A DNA stretch of 16,958 nucleotides from JAZGEG01 sp964346665 (GCA_964346665.1 CAYFVC010000014.1:1-16958); one strand, 5' to 3'. Positions 1 through 6,631 are shown, counted from the stretch's first letter. Numbers and translations are program-made. The notes: generated by a model from the letters alone, not told the origin.

Positions 1-2
1 AT

Positions 3-119
3 GTATATTTCGCTCGGAATTCTGGGATAAAGATCGTTCTTCTCGATACCCATTGGAACAAGAACCTGAAACCTGATTACAGGATTAAGAAACTTGAAGA
101 ACTGCTGGAAATCGTTTGA
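3..119 (+). CDS. HAD-type hydrolase, C-terminal end only
   Basis: The window opens inside a gene whose last 38 codons are readable in frame from base 3 to a TGA stop at 117-119. The tail reads as a helix followed by a strand (IKIVLLDTHW), then KPDYRIKKLEELLEIV. The pattern Pro-Asp-Tyr, two or three residues, then Leu-x-Glu-Leu at the very C terminus is the usual ending of haloacid dehalogenase (HAD) phosphatases, where PDY follows the last strand of the Rossmann-like core. The catalytic Asp motifs lie outside the window, so the substrate cannot be inferred. It converges on the minus-strand gene ending at 122, with only two bases between the two stops. Confidence 0.5.
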   Translation, partial: VYFARNSGIKIVLLDTHWNKNLKPDYRIKKLEELLEIV

Positions 120-121
120 AC

Positions 122-268
122 TCATTCCCTTTTGTTGAAAATGAAATAACCGATAACACCTATGAGTATGATTAAGCCACCAATATCGATTCTTACCGTG
201 GCTGACACGACAAATCCCGTTAACATGATTATCAGGAGAATTATAAGAACAAGACGGTTTTCTATCAT
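122..268 (-). CDS. Small two-helix membrane protein (48 aa)
   Basis: This is a 48-codon gene on the minus strand, starting with ATG at 266-268 and ending with TGA at 122-124. A good ribosome binding site (GAGGTGA) sits four bases before the ATG and overlaps the stop region of the upstream gene at 273, so the two are probably translated together. The protein has two hydrophobic stretches, about residues 6-22 and 30-44, separated by a short polar segment containing Arg and Asp, and it ends in a charged NKRE tail. This predicts a hairpin-like membrane protein. No family is recognised. The ribosome binding site, compact spacing and convergent packing against the gene ending at 119 argue that it is real. 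Confidence 0.55.
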   Translation of the reverse strand: MIENRLVLIILLIIMLTGFVVSATVRIDIGGLIILIGVIGYFIFNKRE

Positions 269-272
269 CCTT

Positions 273-476
273 TCACCTCGGGCAGCGTGCGCATAAGTTA
301 GGCCTCCTGGTTTTCATCAACTCTTCCGTGACCTGTTTGTATTTTTCCAGGTGATCCTCTGAACAAAAATCCTTTTTCCATGTCCCGACCCTTCCATACA
401 CTTCAACTTTCTCGGTTATTTCCTTCCCTTTCTCTATCTGCTTTTTGCAGAATGCGCACTCCTTTTTTAAAAGCAT
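273..476 (-). CDS. Small zinc-finger protein
   Basis: A 67-residue soluble protein. Near the N terminus it has Cys-x2-Cys (CAFC, residues 7-10) in the context ECAFCKKQIEKGKE. A second cluster follows at FCSEDHLEKY (Cys38 and His42), and a Cys-Ala-Arg-Cys pair lies at residues 62-65. The spacing resembles treble-clef or TRASH/LIM-like zinc knuckles, in which the second half is an FCS.DHL.KY helix. A role in metal binding or protein contact is inferred; no enzyme motif is visible. The ATG at 474-476 lies about 27 bases downstream of an AT-rich TATA-like stretch (about 497-510 on the plus strand), so the transcript may be leaderless. It is followed closely by the membrane gene at 122-268. Confidence 0.6.
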   Translation of the reverse strand: MLLKKECAFCKKQIEKGKEITEKVEVYGRVGTWKKDFCSEDHLEKYKQVTEELMKTRRPNLCARCPR

Positions 477-534
477 GGTTTAGTTATGAAAAGTAATAAA
501 TAAAAATAGAATTATAAGGGTTTAAAAAATTAGT

Positions 535-777
535 TCACTTCCCGAACTTCTTCACGATTCCCCTAAGAAAGAGATAAACTGCTACTAAAAGAATTGCGTA
601 TTCTATCAGCAGGCCCATGGCGAACGTTCCCACGCCCATCCCAGTGAACTCCCCGAAAGAAGAGGCTGCGGAGGAAATGGATTGCATATAAGGGGATTCC
701 TCGAGGTTCAAATTCATCAGAGAGACCAGCAAAGCCGCTATGACCATGGAGAGAATAAAGGTCTTTTTTCTTACCAT
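535..777 (-). CDS. Small membrane protein (80 aa)
   Basis: An 80-residue protein with a hydrophobic segment at residues 7-22 after a basic MVRKK start, a polar Ser/Gly/Met-rich middle, and a second hydrophobic segment at about 50-72, ending in a basic KKFGK. Two transmembrane helices are predicted, with the middle exposed on one face; the basic ends suggest both termini are cytoplasmic. No known family is recognised. The ATG at 775-777 is preceded on the minus strand by an A/T-rich TATA-like element around 800-813, giving a near-leaderless start. It is divergent from the zinc-ribbon gene at 869, with about 90 bases between the two starts. Confidence 0.5.
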   Translation of the reverse strand: MVRKKTFILSMVIAALLVSLMNLNLEESPYMQSISSAASSFGEFTGMGVGTFAMGLLIEYAILLVAVYLFLRGIVKKFGK

Positions 778-838
778 GTATATTATATTTGTTTAGCTTC
801 CTTTTATTTTTTAGCACTGAAAACAGGCATCTAAAAAA

Positions 839-847
839 CTTATATTA
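839..847 (+). promoter_or_regulatory. TATA element for the zinc-ribbon membrane gene
   Basis: CTTATATTA is centred about 26 bases before the ATG at 869. That is the archaeal TATA-to-start-site distance, so transcription probably begins at or next to the start codon (leaderless mRNA). No Shine-Dalgarno sequence precedes the ATG. Confidence 0.5.
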
Positions 848-868
848 CCGAAAAAATATTATTTAATT

Positions 869-1693
869 ATGGATATGGCATTCTTCCTGAAATCAATATG
901 GCTTTTCTTGTTAGGCGTTGTGGTTGCGATCATAGGTCTCTATTGCCTTGTTTTCAGGCCGGACATGGGATCGAACCCGTTCACAATAATGCTGATCGGT
1001 CTGTTCTTCACGGGGGCAGGTTCGATATACGGGAAAAGGAAACTTAGGGAAGGCGAATCGATGGTTTCAGCCCCTCCTGAACAAAGACCTTTAGGATACC
1101 CTTCACAACCTCAACAGCCCCAACAACCCCCGCAAGAATATCCAAGATATCCTAGGGAAGCGTATGTTGAAGCAAGAGAGGTCCCTGCTGAGCAAAGGAT
1201 TCCAAGCGAGCAAAGGGAACCCCCGAGCGAGGCATTACTCGAGGTGGCGGAGGAGGCAATAGATACTAAACCCCCAGAACCCGTTCGAAGACCCGTGAGA
1301 CCTGTTCCCTCGATTCCTTCCGAGCCGGTTGCTGAACCGGCTGCTGAGCCAGTTGCTGAGCCTGCCGTTGAGAAACCTGAAATCCCTGAGAAACCCATAG
1401 CGGAAATTCCAGCAAAGCCAAAGGAGGCGAAGATTCTAAAGATAGTGGTTTGCCCGAAATGCGGGGCGGAGAACGAGGCGAAGGACAAGTTCTGCTACAA
1501 TTGCGGGGAGAAGCTAAAACTCGAAAAGAAAAAGAGGAAGAGGCCTAAGAAAACCAAGAAAGTCAAACTCCATATTAAAGCCCCTCACAAGGTTGTAGTA
1601 AAACCTCGAGCCAAAAAGAAACGGGCTAAAAAGGTCAAGAAAAAGCCTGCTGAAAAACCAGCGGGTATTTTAGAAGCAGCGGAAACTATCTAA
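869..1693 (+). CDS. Membrane-anchored zinc-ribbon protein with Pro/Glu-rich linker and basic tail
   Basis: A 274-residue protein of four parts. Residues 7-28 and about 38-55 are hydrophobic and form two membrane helices. Residues 60-190 are a Pro/Gln/Glu-rich, probably disordered linker with short degenerate repeats of the form PVAEPAAE (DNA about 1321-1400). Residues near 200-220 form a compact zinc ribbon, Cys-Pro-Lys-Cys-Gly followed by FCYNCGEKL, so two CxxC pairs. The last 50 or so residues are dominated by Lys and Arg and end in a short ILEAAETI. The helices would hold it in the membrane, and the basic tail could contact nucleic acid or phospholipid; this is inference. An internal ATG at 875 is an alternative start. 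The TAA stop (1691-1693) overlaps the convergent cysS stop (1690-1692). Confidence 0.6.
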   Translation: MDMAFFLKSIWLFLLGVVVAIIGLYCLVFRPDMGSNPFTIMLIGLFFTGAGSIYGKRKLREGESMVSAPPEQRPLGYPSQPQQPQQPPQEYPRYPREAYVEAREVPAEQRIPSEQREPPSEALLEVAEEAIDTKPPEPVRRPVRPVPSIPSEPVAEPAAEPVAEPAVEKPEIPEKPIAEIPAKPKEAKILKIVVCPKCGAENEAKDKFCYNCGEKLKLEKKKRKRPKKTKKVKLHIKAPHKVVVKPRAKKKRAKKVKKKPAEKPAGILEAAETI

Positions 1694-3225
1694 ACAATTC
1701 TCCAGCGAACGCCCTCTTCTTTATCCTCAAGGATTATCCCCATTTCCCCGAGATCCGAACGTATCTTGTCCGAAAACTCATACTCCTTTTTCTTCCGGAG
1801 GACTTCCCTTATCTCTATAACAGCTGAAATCAATCTATCGAAGTTCTCGGGGTCGTATTCCTTCCCCTTCAAATCCTTGAGAATCTTGTCGAGCTTTCGA
1901 ACTGATCCCTTGTCCTTCTTTTTCAGATCCTCATGTAATTCCACAACCATGTCTATCGTTTTCTTAACGAGCTCTTTCGAGATTCTCTTTTCCTCTTTCA
2001 GAACACCAAGGACATTGTCGAATTTCTCCATGGTTTTTATGCAGTCTCTAGCGGATTTCTTCCCGATCTTTCCCTTGTCTATAAGTTTGTTCACTTCTTT
2101 TATGAAATCGAAAATCCTAGAAAGAGATAGACTAATGTTGAGATCATCATCCATCGCCTCCCTGAAACCTTTTTGCGCATTTTTTATGATCTTGTTCACC
2201 TTCGGATTCTTTTTCTCCCCCTTGACCTCCTTTAACAGGTCAACAAAGTTGTCTATCTTTTCGATAGCTTGTTGCGCCGCCCACAAGGACTTGTCGGTTA
2301 TGTTGAGTTTCGATCTGTAATGAGTGGAAAGCAAGGCGTAGCGAATCGCTCTGGGATCGTGTCCTCTTTTCAAAATATCTTTAAGGACCAAAAAGTTCCC
2401 CAAGGATTTCGACATTTTCTGTCCCTCAACCATCACATGCTCGTTGTGGAGCCAAAAACGGACGAATTGTTTCCCATACGCTCCCTCTGACTGGGCGATC
2501 TCGTTTTCGTGATGCGGGAAAATCAGGTCAACTCCTCCCGTGTGGATGTCGAGGGTTTTACCAAGATACTTGGTTGACATGATAGAACATTCTATATGCC
2601 AGCCCGGTCTTCCCTTTCCGATCTCCGTCTCCCAGAAAACATCCCTGTCCTCCGGAGTCCAAGCCTTCCAGAGGGCGAAATCCCTCGCTTCCTCTTTCGT
2701 GTACTCATCCTGTGAAACGCGTGCCCCTGTCTTCAAGCTTGATATATCGAGTTTGGAAAGCTTCCCGTAATCAGGGAACTTCCTTATGTTGTAATAAATC
2801 GAGCCGTCCGTCCCTTTGTAGGCTATTCTCTTTTTCAAAAGGGTCTTTACGAGCTCGACCATCTCCTTTATGTGTTCGGTCGCTTTCGGATAAATTTCGA
2901 ATTTCTCCACGTTTATTTTCGCTAGGTCATCGAAAAATATTTTCGTATATTTCTCCGTGAACTTTCGAAGGGACATCCCCTCCTTTTTCGAATTACGTAT
3001 CGTTTTGTCATCCACGTCAGTTATGTTCATCACTTGTTTCACTCGGAAACCCCTGTATTTCAAATATCTCCTGAGCAGATCGTAGAAAACGAAGGCCCGC
3101 AAATTCCCTATGTGGGGGAAATCGTAAACTGTCGGACCGCATGAATATATCCTAACCTCTCCCTTTTTCAAAGGCTTGAATTCATCCTTCCTCCTGGTCA
3201 GGGTGTTGTAGAATTTCAAGGGCAT
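1690..3225 (-). CDS. cysS: Cysteinyl-tRNA synthetase
   Basis: A class I aminoacyl-tRNA synthetase that charges tRNA-Cys in the cytoplasm. The chosen start, MPLKFYNTLT (ATG at 3223-3225), gives 511 residues; the reading frame stays open 23 codons further upstream but that extension is not family-like. Visible motifs are the HIGH-type signature HIGN (38-41) after YSCGPTVYD, the KMSKS loop (270-274), and the catalytic zinc set Cys29, Cys213, His238 and Glu242. These occupy the same places as Cys28, Cys209, His234 and Glu238 of the E. coli enzyme. IHTGGVDLIFPHHENE is a family hallmark. At 511 residues it is about 50 longer than the E. coli protein (461). It diverges from rfcL through a 45-base gap containing TATA elements. 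Confidence 0.97.
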   Translation of the reverse strand: MPLKFYNTLTRRKDEFKPLKKGEVRIYSCGPTVYDFPHIGNLRAFVFYDLLRRYLKYRGFRVKQVMNITDVDDKTIRNSKKEGMSLRKFTEKYTKIFFDDLAKINVEKFEIYPKATEHIKEMVELVKTLLKKRIAYKGTDGSIYYNIRKFPDYGKLSKLDISSLKTGARVSQDEYTKEEARDFALWKAWTPEDRDVFWETEIGKGRPGWHIECSIMSTKYLGKTLDIHTGGVDLIFPHHENEIAQSEGAYGKQFVRFWLHNEHVMVEGQKMSKSLGNFLVLKDILKRGHDPRAIRYALLSTHYRSKLNITDKSLWAAQQAIEKIDNFVDLLKEVKGEKKNPKVNKIIKNAQKGFREAMDDDLNISLSLSRIFDFIKEVNKLIDKGKIGKKSARDCIKTMEKFDNVLGVLKEEKRISKELVKKTIDMVVELHEDLKKKDKGSVRKLDKILKDLKGKEYDPENFDRLISAVIEIREVLRKKKEYEFSDKIRSDLGEMGIILEDKEEGVRWRIV

Positions 3226-3270
3226 ATAGTTATTTTTAATATATAGTATTAATAATATTTCGTGAATTCT
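3226..3270. promoter_or_regulatory. Divergent cysS/rfcL promoter region
   Basis: Only 45 bases separate the cysS and rfcL start codons, and the gap is almost pure A/T. A TATA-like TTAATATATAG (3236-3246) is centred about 28 bases before the rfcL ATG at 3271. Just beside it, an A/T element at about 3247-3258 reads as a TATA box on the minus strand, about 28 bases before the cysS ATG. Both genes would then be leaderless, with abutting TBP sites that could compete. This is inferred from spacing only. Confidence 0.5.
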
Positions 3271-4458
3271 ATGGAGTTGTGGACGAACAAGCACAAGCCG
3301 AAGAAGTCGAACGAAATACTCAGCCAGGGTTCCGCGATCAGCGAGGTCGTGAGATGGATAGAGACCTGGAGACCTGGTGAGGCTTTGTTTCTTTGTGGAC
3401 CGCCCGGGACGGGTAAAACCCTCATACCCGAAGTGATCGCGAAGGAAAAGAAATGGATGCTCGTTCAGGTCAACGCCTCGGACAAGAGGAATTCCGAAGC
3501 GATAGAAAATTCCCTCTCAGAAGTCTCGAAGAACCTCCCGCTCTTCCATTCAGGAAAGTTGATTCTCATAGACGAAGTGGACGGAATTTCCTCTGGAGAT
3601 CGTGGAGGAATAGGAGCGATAGTCAAGATAATAAAGAAATCCAAATTCCCGATCATAATCACCGCGAACAACCCCTTCCTTCCGAAACTCCAGCCGTTGA
3701 GAGCGCATACTAAATTGGTAAAGCTTTCGAAAGTGAACGTGAGGTCGATCGAAAAGCGATTGAAAGAGATATGCAAAGAAGAAGGGATAAAGGCGGAAGA
3801 GAACGCTCTTAAAAACCTCGCCCGCTGGTCTTCGGGGGATGTCCGTTCCGCGGTAACTGATCTCCAGATGTTGTGCGAAGGGAAAGAGGGAATATCCGAA
3901 AAGGATCTCGAATCCCTGGGTTTCAGGGAAAGGGAAACAAGCGTATTCTCCATACTCCCGACAATTTTCCGTTCGAAAAATATCAACGCCGCGAAAAAGG
4001 CGATACGGAACTGCGACAAAGACCCTGATGAGATCTTTTGGTGGGTGGAGAACAACCTCCACCAGGAATTCACCGACCCCGAATCCCTAGCGAAGGCGTT
4101 CAATATACTCTCGAAAGCCGACATTTTCAGACAGAATGTTTCCGAACAACAGAACTGGAGGTTCAAGCTCTTCATGATAGACATGCTCGCAGGCATATCC
4201 TTGGCGGGGGAGCATTCGAAAGCTTTCATCCCGTATAAACCCCCTCAGAGATTCATTATGCTCTCGAGGTTGAAAAGAAAAAATTCTGAGATGTCGGGCG
4301 TATTCAAAAAACTCGTTCCCTACACACACAGTTCTGAGAAAGTCATAAAAAATTATTACCTCCCATATCTCAAGATCATCCTCCCCAGAAAGAAAAAGGA
4401 CGACAAGGATGGGATAGAACTCACCAAGGAAGAGACCAAGTTAATATCGAATAGCTAA
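3271..4458 (+). CDS. rfcL: Replication factor C large subunit
   Basis: The large subunit of the archaeal clamp loader, an AAA+ ATPase that helps open and load the PCNA ring at primer ends. Counting from ATG 3271 (395 residues), the motifs are Walker A GPPGTGKT (43-50), Walker B LILIDEVD (97-104), sensor 1 TANN (131-134) and sensor 2 GDVRSAVTDLQ with Arg192. The typical N terminus ELWTNKHKP supports the ATG at 3271 over an in-frame GTG at 3262. It is shorter than many archaeal homologues and its C terminus (KEETKLISNS) shows no PCNA-binding PIP box. The small subunit gene is not in the window. Its stop is five bases from the convergent gene at 4464. Confidence 0.93.
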   Translation: MELWTNKHKPKKSNEILSQGSAISEVVRWIETWRPGEALFLCGPPGTGKTLIPEVIAKEKKWMLVQVNASDKRNSEAIENSLSEVSKNLPLFHSGKLILIDEVDGISSGDRGGIGAIVKIIKKSKFPIIITANNPFLPKLQPLRAHTKLVKLSKVNVRSIEKRLKEICKEEGIKAEENALKNLARWSSGDVRSAVTDLQMLCEGKEGISEKDLESLGFRERETSVFSILPTIFRSKNINAAKKAIRNCDKDPDEIFWWVENNLHQEFTDPESLAKAFNILSKADIFRQNVSEQQNWRFKLFMIDMLAGISLAGEHSKAFIPYKPPQRFIMLSRLKRKNSEMSGVFKKLVPYTHSSEKVIKNYYLPYLKIILPRKKKDDKDGIELTKEETKLISNS

Positions 4459-4463
4459 GTAAT

Positions 4464-4676
4464 CTACTTCTTGTATTTAAGATAAATTGTTACGATCAGA
4501 GAAATGACAAAATATATCAGAACTATGAAAAATAATGTTGCAAAAATATACCAATTAACCGGTAATATAGGACCAAAGATAGCAGAAGAGAAAACGCCGT
4601 AGTATAATACAATCAACAAAATAATTATGATAATGAATTTAATCCAACTCAATTTAAAAATTTCTTTGGAAACCAT
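4464..4676 (-). CDS. Small hydrophobic membrane protein (70 aa)
   Basis: A 70-residue protein, strongly hydrophobic and A/T-rich in its DNA relative to the neighbouring genes. Two transmembrane helices are predicted, about residues 12-34 (Ile/Leu-rich) and 42-65, with a short central segment FGPILPVNWYIF and a basic KYKK end. The ATG at 4674-4676 lies about 26 bases downstream of CTTTTAAAA (4698-4706, minus strand), suggesting a leaderless mRNA. It resembles in general style the small two-helix membrane proteins common in DPANN archaea, but no family can be named. Biased composition alone could create such an open frame, so the call rests mostly on the TATA spacing and the charge layout. Confidence 0.5.
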   Translation of the reverse strand: MVSKEIFKLSWIKFIIIIILLIVLYYGVFSSAIFGPILPVNWYIFATLFFIVLIYFVISLIVTIYLKYKK

Positions 4677-4707
4677 ATTATCTATTTGGTTTAATTTCTT
4701 TTAAAAT

Positions 4708-5508
4708 CTAAACATCAAAAATGACAGGCTTGTTTTTCCATTCCCACCCAGTTCCTTCGAAATCCACGTAGTCTTCGTTAATCCCTCCGATACAATTGCT
4801 GAAGGTGGTGTCAGCGATCAGTATCTTTCCCCCGTCCTCATGGAACCATTGGGAGTCCTCGCAGAGCCCATTTATGTTCGTTGCGTTTGTTACGATCCCC
4901 ACGAACGTGTGTTCCCCTGGAATCCATACGATTCTGGAGTCTATCCCCACGGCCTCCAGGAGGGAAGCGAGCAGGATTGCTTGATCTTCACAATCCCCGC
5001 CTCCTGAAAGGATCGTTTCACATGGAGAAGCGATGTATTCATCCTCTGGGTCGCTCACGAATTTTATGTTCATTCTCACGTAATCGTAAAGCGATGTAAC
5101 GGGGTCTTTATTTGAATTAGAGATTATAAACACCGCGAAATCCCTAACGCTTTCAGGGTTCGCGATATTTTCGATTTCTTCCATGGATTTCCCTCCTCCG
5201 CCGATCTCACACTTATCCTCCAGGAAAAGAATTACGCTCTGCCTGAGAATCTCCTTTTCCATTTCGAGCTCTTCCATCCTTTTTTCGTATTTTTTCAGAA
5301 CATCCTTGCACCCTTCTATCGTTTCCTCCATTTCGCTGTTATCCGGGCATTCATTTTCAGGGCACGTGTAAACGAGCGTGGGCTCGAAATCCTTTTCTTT
5401 TTCTTCACCGACGATCCATCCAGTGTAATTGATTCCGGAGGAAATCGCGAGAAAGGAAGCCACAAGTAGCAATATCGCTAGCGCACGGAAACCCCAAGAC
5501 CCCAGCAT
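4708..5508 (-). CDS. Exported transglutaminase-like cysteine protease-fold protein
   Basis: A 266-residue protein with an N-terminal signal anchor (about residues 7-25), a Cys pair-containing linker (Cys49, Cys54), a coiled-coil-like charged region (about 60-98), and a transglutaminase-like core. The catalytic triad can be read: Cys173 in GGGDCEDQAILLASLLEAVG, His200 in PGEHTFVGI and Asp233 in LIADTTF. GG-DCED-A-LL-LL-A-G is typical of the archaeal/bacterial transglutaminase-like (BTLCP) group, whose members are thought to act as proteases or cross-linkers. Extra Cys (67, 100, 163, 216, 239) suggest disulfides outside the cell. The ATG at 5506-5508 sits about 26 bases after a minus-strand TATA-like element (5529-5539). 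The substrate is unknown. Confidence 0.8.
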   Translation of the reverse strand: MLGSWGFRALAILLLVASFLAISSGINYTGWIVGEEKEKDFEPTLVYTCPENECPDNSEMEETIEGCKDVLKKYEKRMEELEMEKEILRQSVILFLEDKCEIGGGGKSMEEIENIANPESVRDFAVFIISNSNKDPVTSLYDYVRMNIKFVSDPEDEYIASPCETILSGGGDCEDQAILLASLLEAVGIDSRIVWIPGEHTFVGIVTNATNINGLCEDSQWFHEDGGKILIADTTFSNCIGGINEDYVDFEGTGWEWKNKPVIFDV

Positions 5509-5564
5509 ATTATTTATTGGCGCGAAAACATAAATTAGGATACTGTTCTCAAAGGTCCCTGTAG

Positions 5565-5598
5565 AGAGAAGGGTTAATTTTTTATCTCCGCCTTCTCT
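5565..5598. promoter_or_regulatory. Inverted repeat flanking the TATA region of the first wHTH gene
   Basis: AGAGAAGG (5565-5572) and CCTTCTCT (5591-5598) are perfect 8-base inverted arms. They enclose the A/T-rich TTAATTTTTTAT that could be the TATA box for the regulator at 5623. A protein bound across both arms would block TBP, so autoregulation by the wHTH protein is a reasonable guess. It could instead be a chance hairpin. Confidence 0.4.
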
Positions 5599-5622
5599 TT
5601 ATTTTATGAAGAGGTTGTAAGA

Positions 5623-5937
5623 ATGGATCCCGAAAGCGTCAGTGAGGTTCACTTGAAAAGGGTTCTATGGTATGTTCTAGCAGGAACAAGAGGAGGGCTC
5701 ATGAGGATAAAGATAATCGAATTGATAAAGGACAGGCCTTACAACGCAAACCAGATTAAAGAAGCGCTCGAAGTGGATTACAAGACCGTTCAACATCACT
5801 TGAAAGTCCTTCTGGAAAACAAAATACTAACGACTTCCGAGGAAAAGAAATACGGATCCGTTTACTTCCTATCCCCAATGGTTGAAAAAAACATACATAT
5901 AATAGAGGAAATACGGGAAAAAATTGGGAATAAATAA
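5623..5937 (+). CDS. ArsR-like winged-helix regulator, copy 1 of a duplicated cassette
   Basis: A 104-residue protein that is almost entirely one winged helix-turn-helix domain. The first helix reads LWYVLAGTRGGLMRIKIIELI. The turn RPYNANQIKEALEVD leads into the recognition helix YKTVQHHLKVLLENKI, and the wing and C-terminal helix are KKYGSVYFLSP..EKNIH. This is the ArsR-like layout used for DNA-binding repressors; no metal-binding Cys pair is visible. It is clearly paralogous to the protein at 8190 (shared LAGTRGG, RPYN.NQ, DYKT.QHH, KKYGS.YFLSP). SD-like GAGGTTG precedes the ATG by five bases. A small membrane-protein gene follows at 5971, the same order as in copy 2, so the two are a functional pair. 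Confidence 0.85.
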   Translation: MDPESVSEVHLKRVLWYVLAGTRGGLMRIKIIELIKDRPYNANQIKEALEVDYKTVQHHLKVLLENKILTTSEEKKYGSVYFLSPMVEKNIHIIEEIREKIGNK

Positions 5938-5970
5938 ATAAATAAGCTATTCAAAATATTGAGTGATAAA

Positions 5971-6255
5971 ATGCCGTGGACACAAGATCTATCGATTATA
6001 TTGACAGTGGCCAACATAGTTTTGCTAGCGATACTTTTCGTAATATACCTCAAGAATTACCTAAGCCTTAAATCCAAATTCACCCTAGGTCTGCTCCTCT
6101 TCGCAGGGATATTCCTGCTCAGGGACGTTAGCCTAGCGATATATCACATAATGGACCTCGGATTCTACTACACCCAATCCGCCAGGGGCGATATAATGAT
6201 ACACGGAGCTCAGTTGCTAGCGTTTCTCATCCTTCTGAAGATAACTTGGAAGTAG
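5971..6255 (+). CDS. Three-helix membrane partner of the wHTH regulator, copy 1
   Basis: A 94-residue protein with three hydrophobic segments, about residues 7-27, 36-55 and 73-92. It has a conserved polar stretch YLKNYLSLKSKFTLGLLLF between helices 1 and 2 and ends in the motif KITWK. It aligns without gaps from Met1 to Lys-Asn-Tyr (28-30) with the protein at 8536, which also ends in ITWK. That alignment supports the ATG at 5971 over an in-frame TTG at 5959. It begins 33 bases after its regulator. A small membrane protein next to an ArsR-like wHTH gene is a recurring archaeal arrangement; a role in sensing or relaying a membrane signal to the regulator is inference. Confidence 0.75.
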   Translation: MPWTQDLSIILTVANIVLLAILFVIYLKNYLSLKSKFTLGLLLFAGIFLLRDVSLAIYHIMDLGFYYTQSARGDIMIHGAQLLAFLILLKITWK

Positions 6256-6271
6256 GGATTTGGTTTTAAGG

Positions 6272-6376
6272 ATGAAAGGATCAACAATCTCCTATTGGCT
6301 CATGTTAATGATCCTCATGATTTTGCTAATTATATTTTTTGGAATAGCATATCGCTTCTTTATACCGCACCCTTGA
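6272..6376 (+). CDS. 34-residue single-helix membrane peptide
   Basis: A short reading frame, ATG at 6272 to TGA at 6374-6376. It has a MKGSTISYW start, a hydrophobic stretch of about 16 residues rich in Leu, Met and Ile, then FFGIAYRFFIPHP. It begins 16 bases after the stop of the membrane-partner gene and could be its third operon member. A TAAGG sequence close before the ATG is a weak ribosome site. The Lys-Gly followed by a hydrophobic run is faintly like a class III (pilin-type) signal peptide, but nothing follows it. No counterpart is seen after copy 2 of the cassette. It may be a real single-pass micropeptide or chance. Confidence 0.3.
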   Translation: MKGSTISYWLMLMILMILLIIFFGIAYRFFIPHP

Positions 6377-6445
6377 GATTACAAAGACTTGGGTCTAATT
6401 TGGAAATAATTCTGAAAGGAAGGGGAAATAATCTTGGGAAATCCA

Positions 6446-6453
6446 TTTATATA
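6446..6453. promoter_or_regulatory. Consensus TATA box upstream of candidate structured RNA
   Basis: TTTATATA matches the archaeal TATA consensus and is preceded by a purine-rich BRE-like stretch (GGGAAATCC). No coding start lies about 25 bases downstream (near 6475); instead a structured region begins there. The element also reads TATATAAA on the other strand, so direction is not certain. Confidence 0.5.
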
Positions 6454-6474
6454 CTCCTTGAGAATCCATTCTCA

Positions 6475-6620
6475 GAGCCGTACCTCCTATTAGACTGGTG
6501 GAATTTTCAAACGCTTTTAGAAGAGACCCCTAGATTACCCAAACCCAAAGGACCGGCATGCCTTCTTATTCTTGCCGGTCCTGCCCAACCCAACTTTCGA
6601 GGTAAATCCAAGTAGTCAAT
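6475..6620 (+). ncRNA. Candidate structured noncoding RNA
   Basis: The 271-base gap before taw1 holds no convincing gene but shows RNA-like structure. A 10-base perfect stem pairs AGGACCGGCA (6549-6558) with TGCCGGTCCT (6573-6582) around a 14-base loop, and is GC-rich in an AT-rich setting. TACCTC (6481-6486) can pair with GAGGTA (6599-6604) and would close the whole domain. A consensus TATA box (6446-6453) sits at the right distance upstream, and TTTTATT follows at 6624-6630. I do not recognise tRNA, RNase P, SRP, box C/D or H/ACA landmarks. Ends are estimates from the TATA position and the closing helix. It could instead be a cis leader for taw1. Confidence 0.35.
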
Positions 6621-6631
6621 CGCTTTTATTA

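Noticed and set aside
1321..1400. Short repeated DNA units as a possible mobile or tandem element
   Set aside because: These are degenerate codons for the AEP-type linker repeats of the zinc-ribbon protein and stay in frame, so they are a protein feature.
1111..1488. Minus-strand Ser/Gly-rich open frame opposite the Pro/Glu-rich linker
   Set aside because: The repetitive composition of the real gene makes a long antisense frame by chance.
3226..3294. N-terminal extension of cysS by 23 codons
   Set aside because: The extension crosses the A/T-rich divergent promoter and the rfcL start, and family members begin near MPLKFYNTL.
3465..4229. 254-residue minus-strand open frame inside rfcL
   Set aside because: It is a shadow of rfcL on the other strand, with composition dictated by the rfcL codons and no recognisable motif.
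6295..6615. 106-residue plus-strand open frame across the gap before taw1
   Set aside because: It overlaps the candidate RNA and its GC-rich hairpin, has no ribosome site or TATA at its start, and its translation shows no domain or membrane pattern. The 34-residue frame at 6272 is in another frame.
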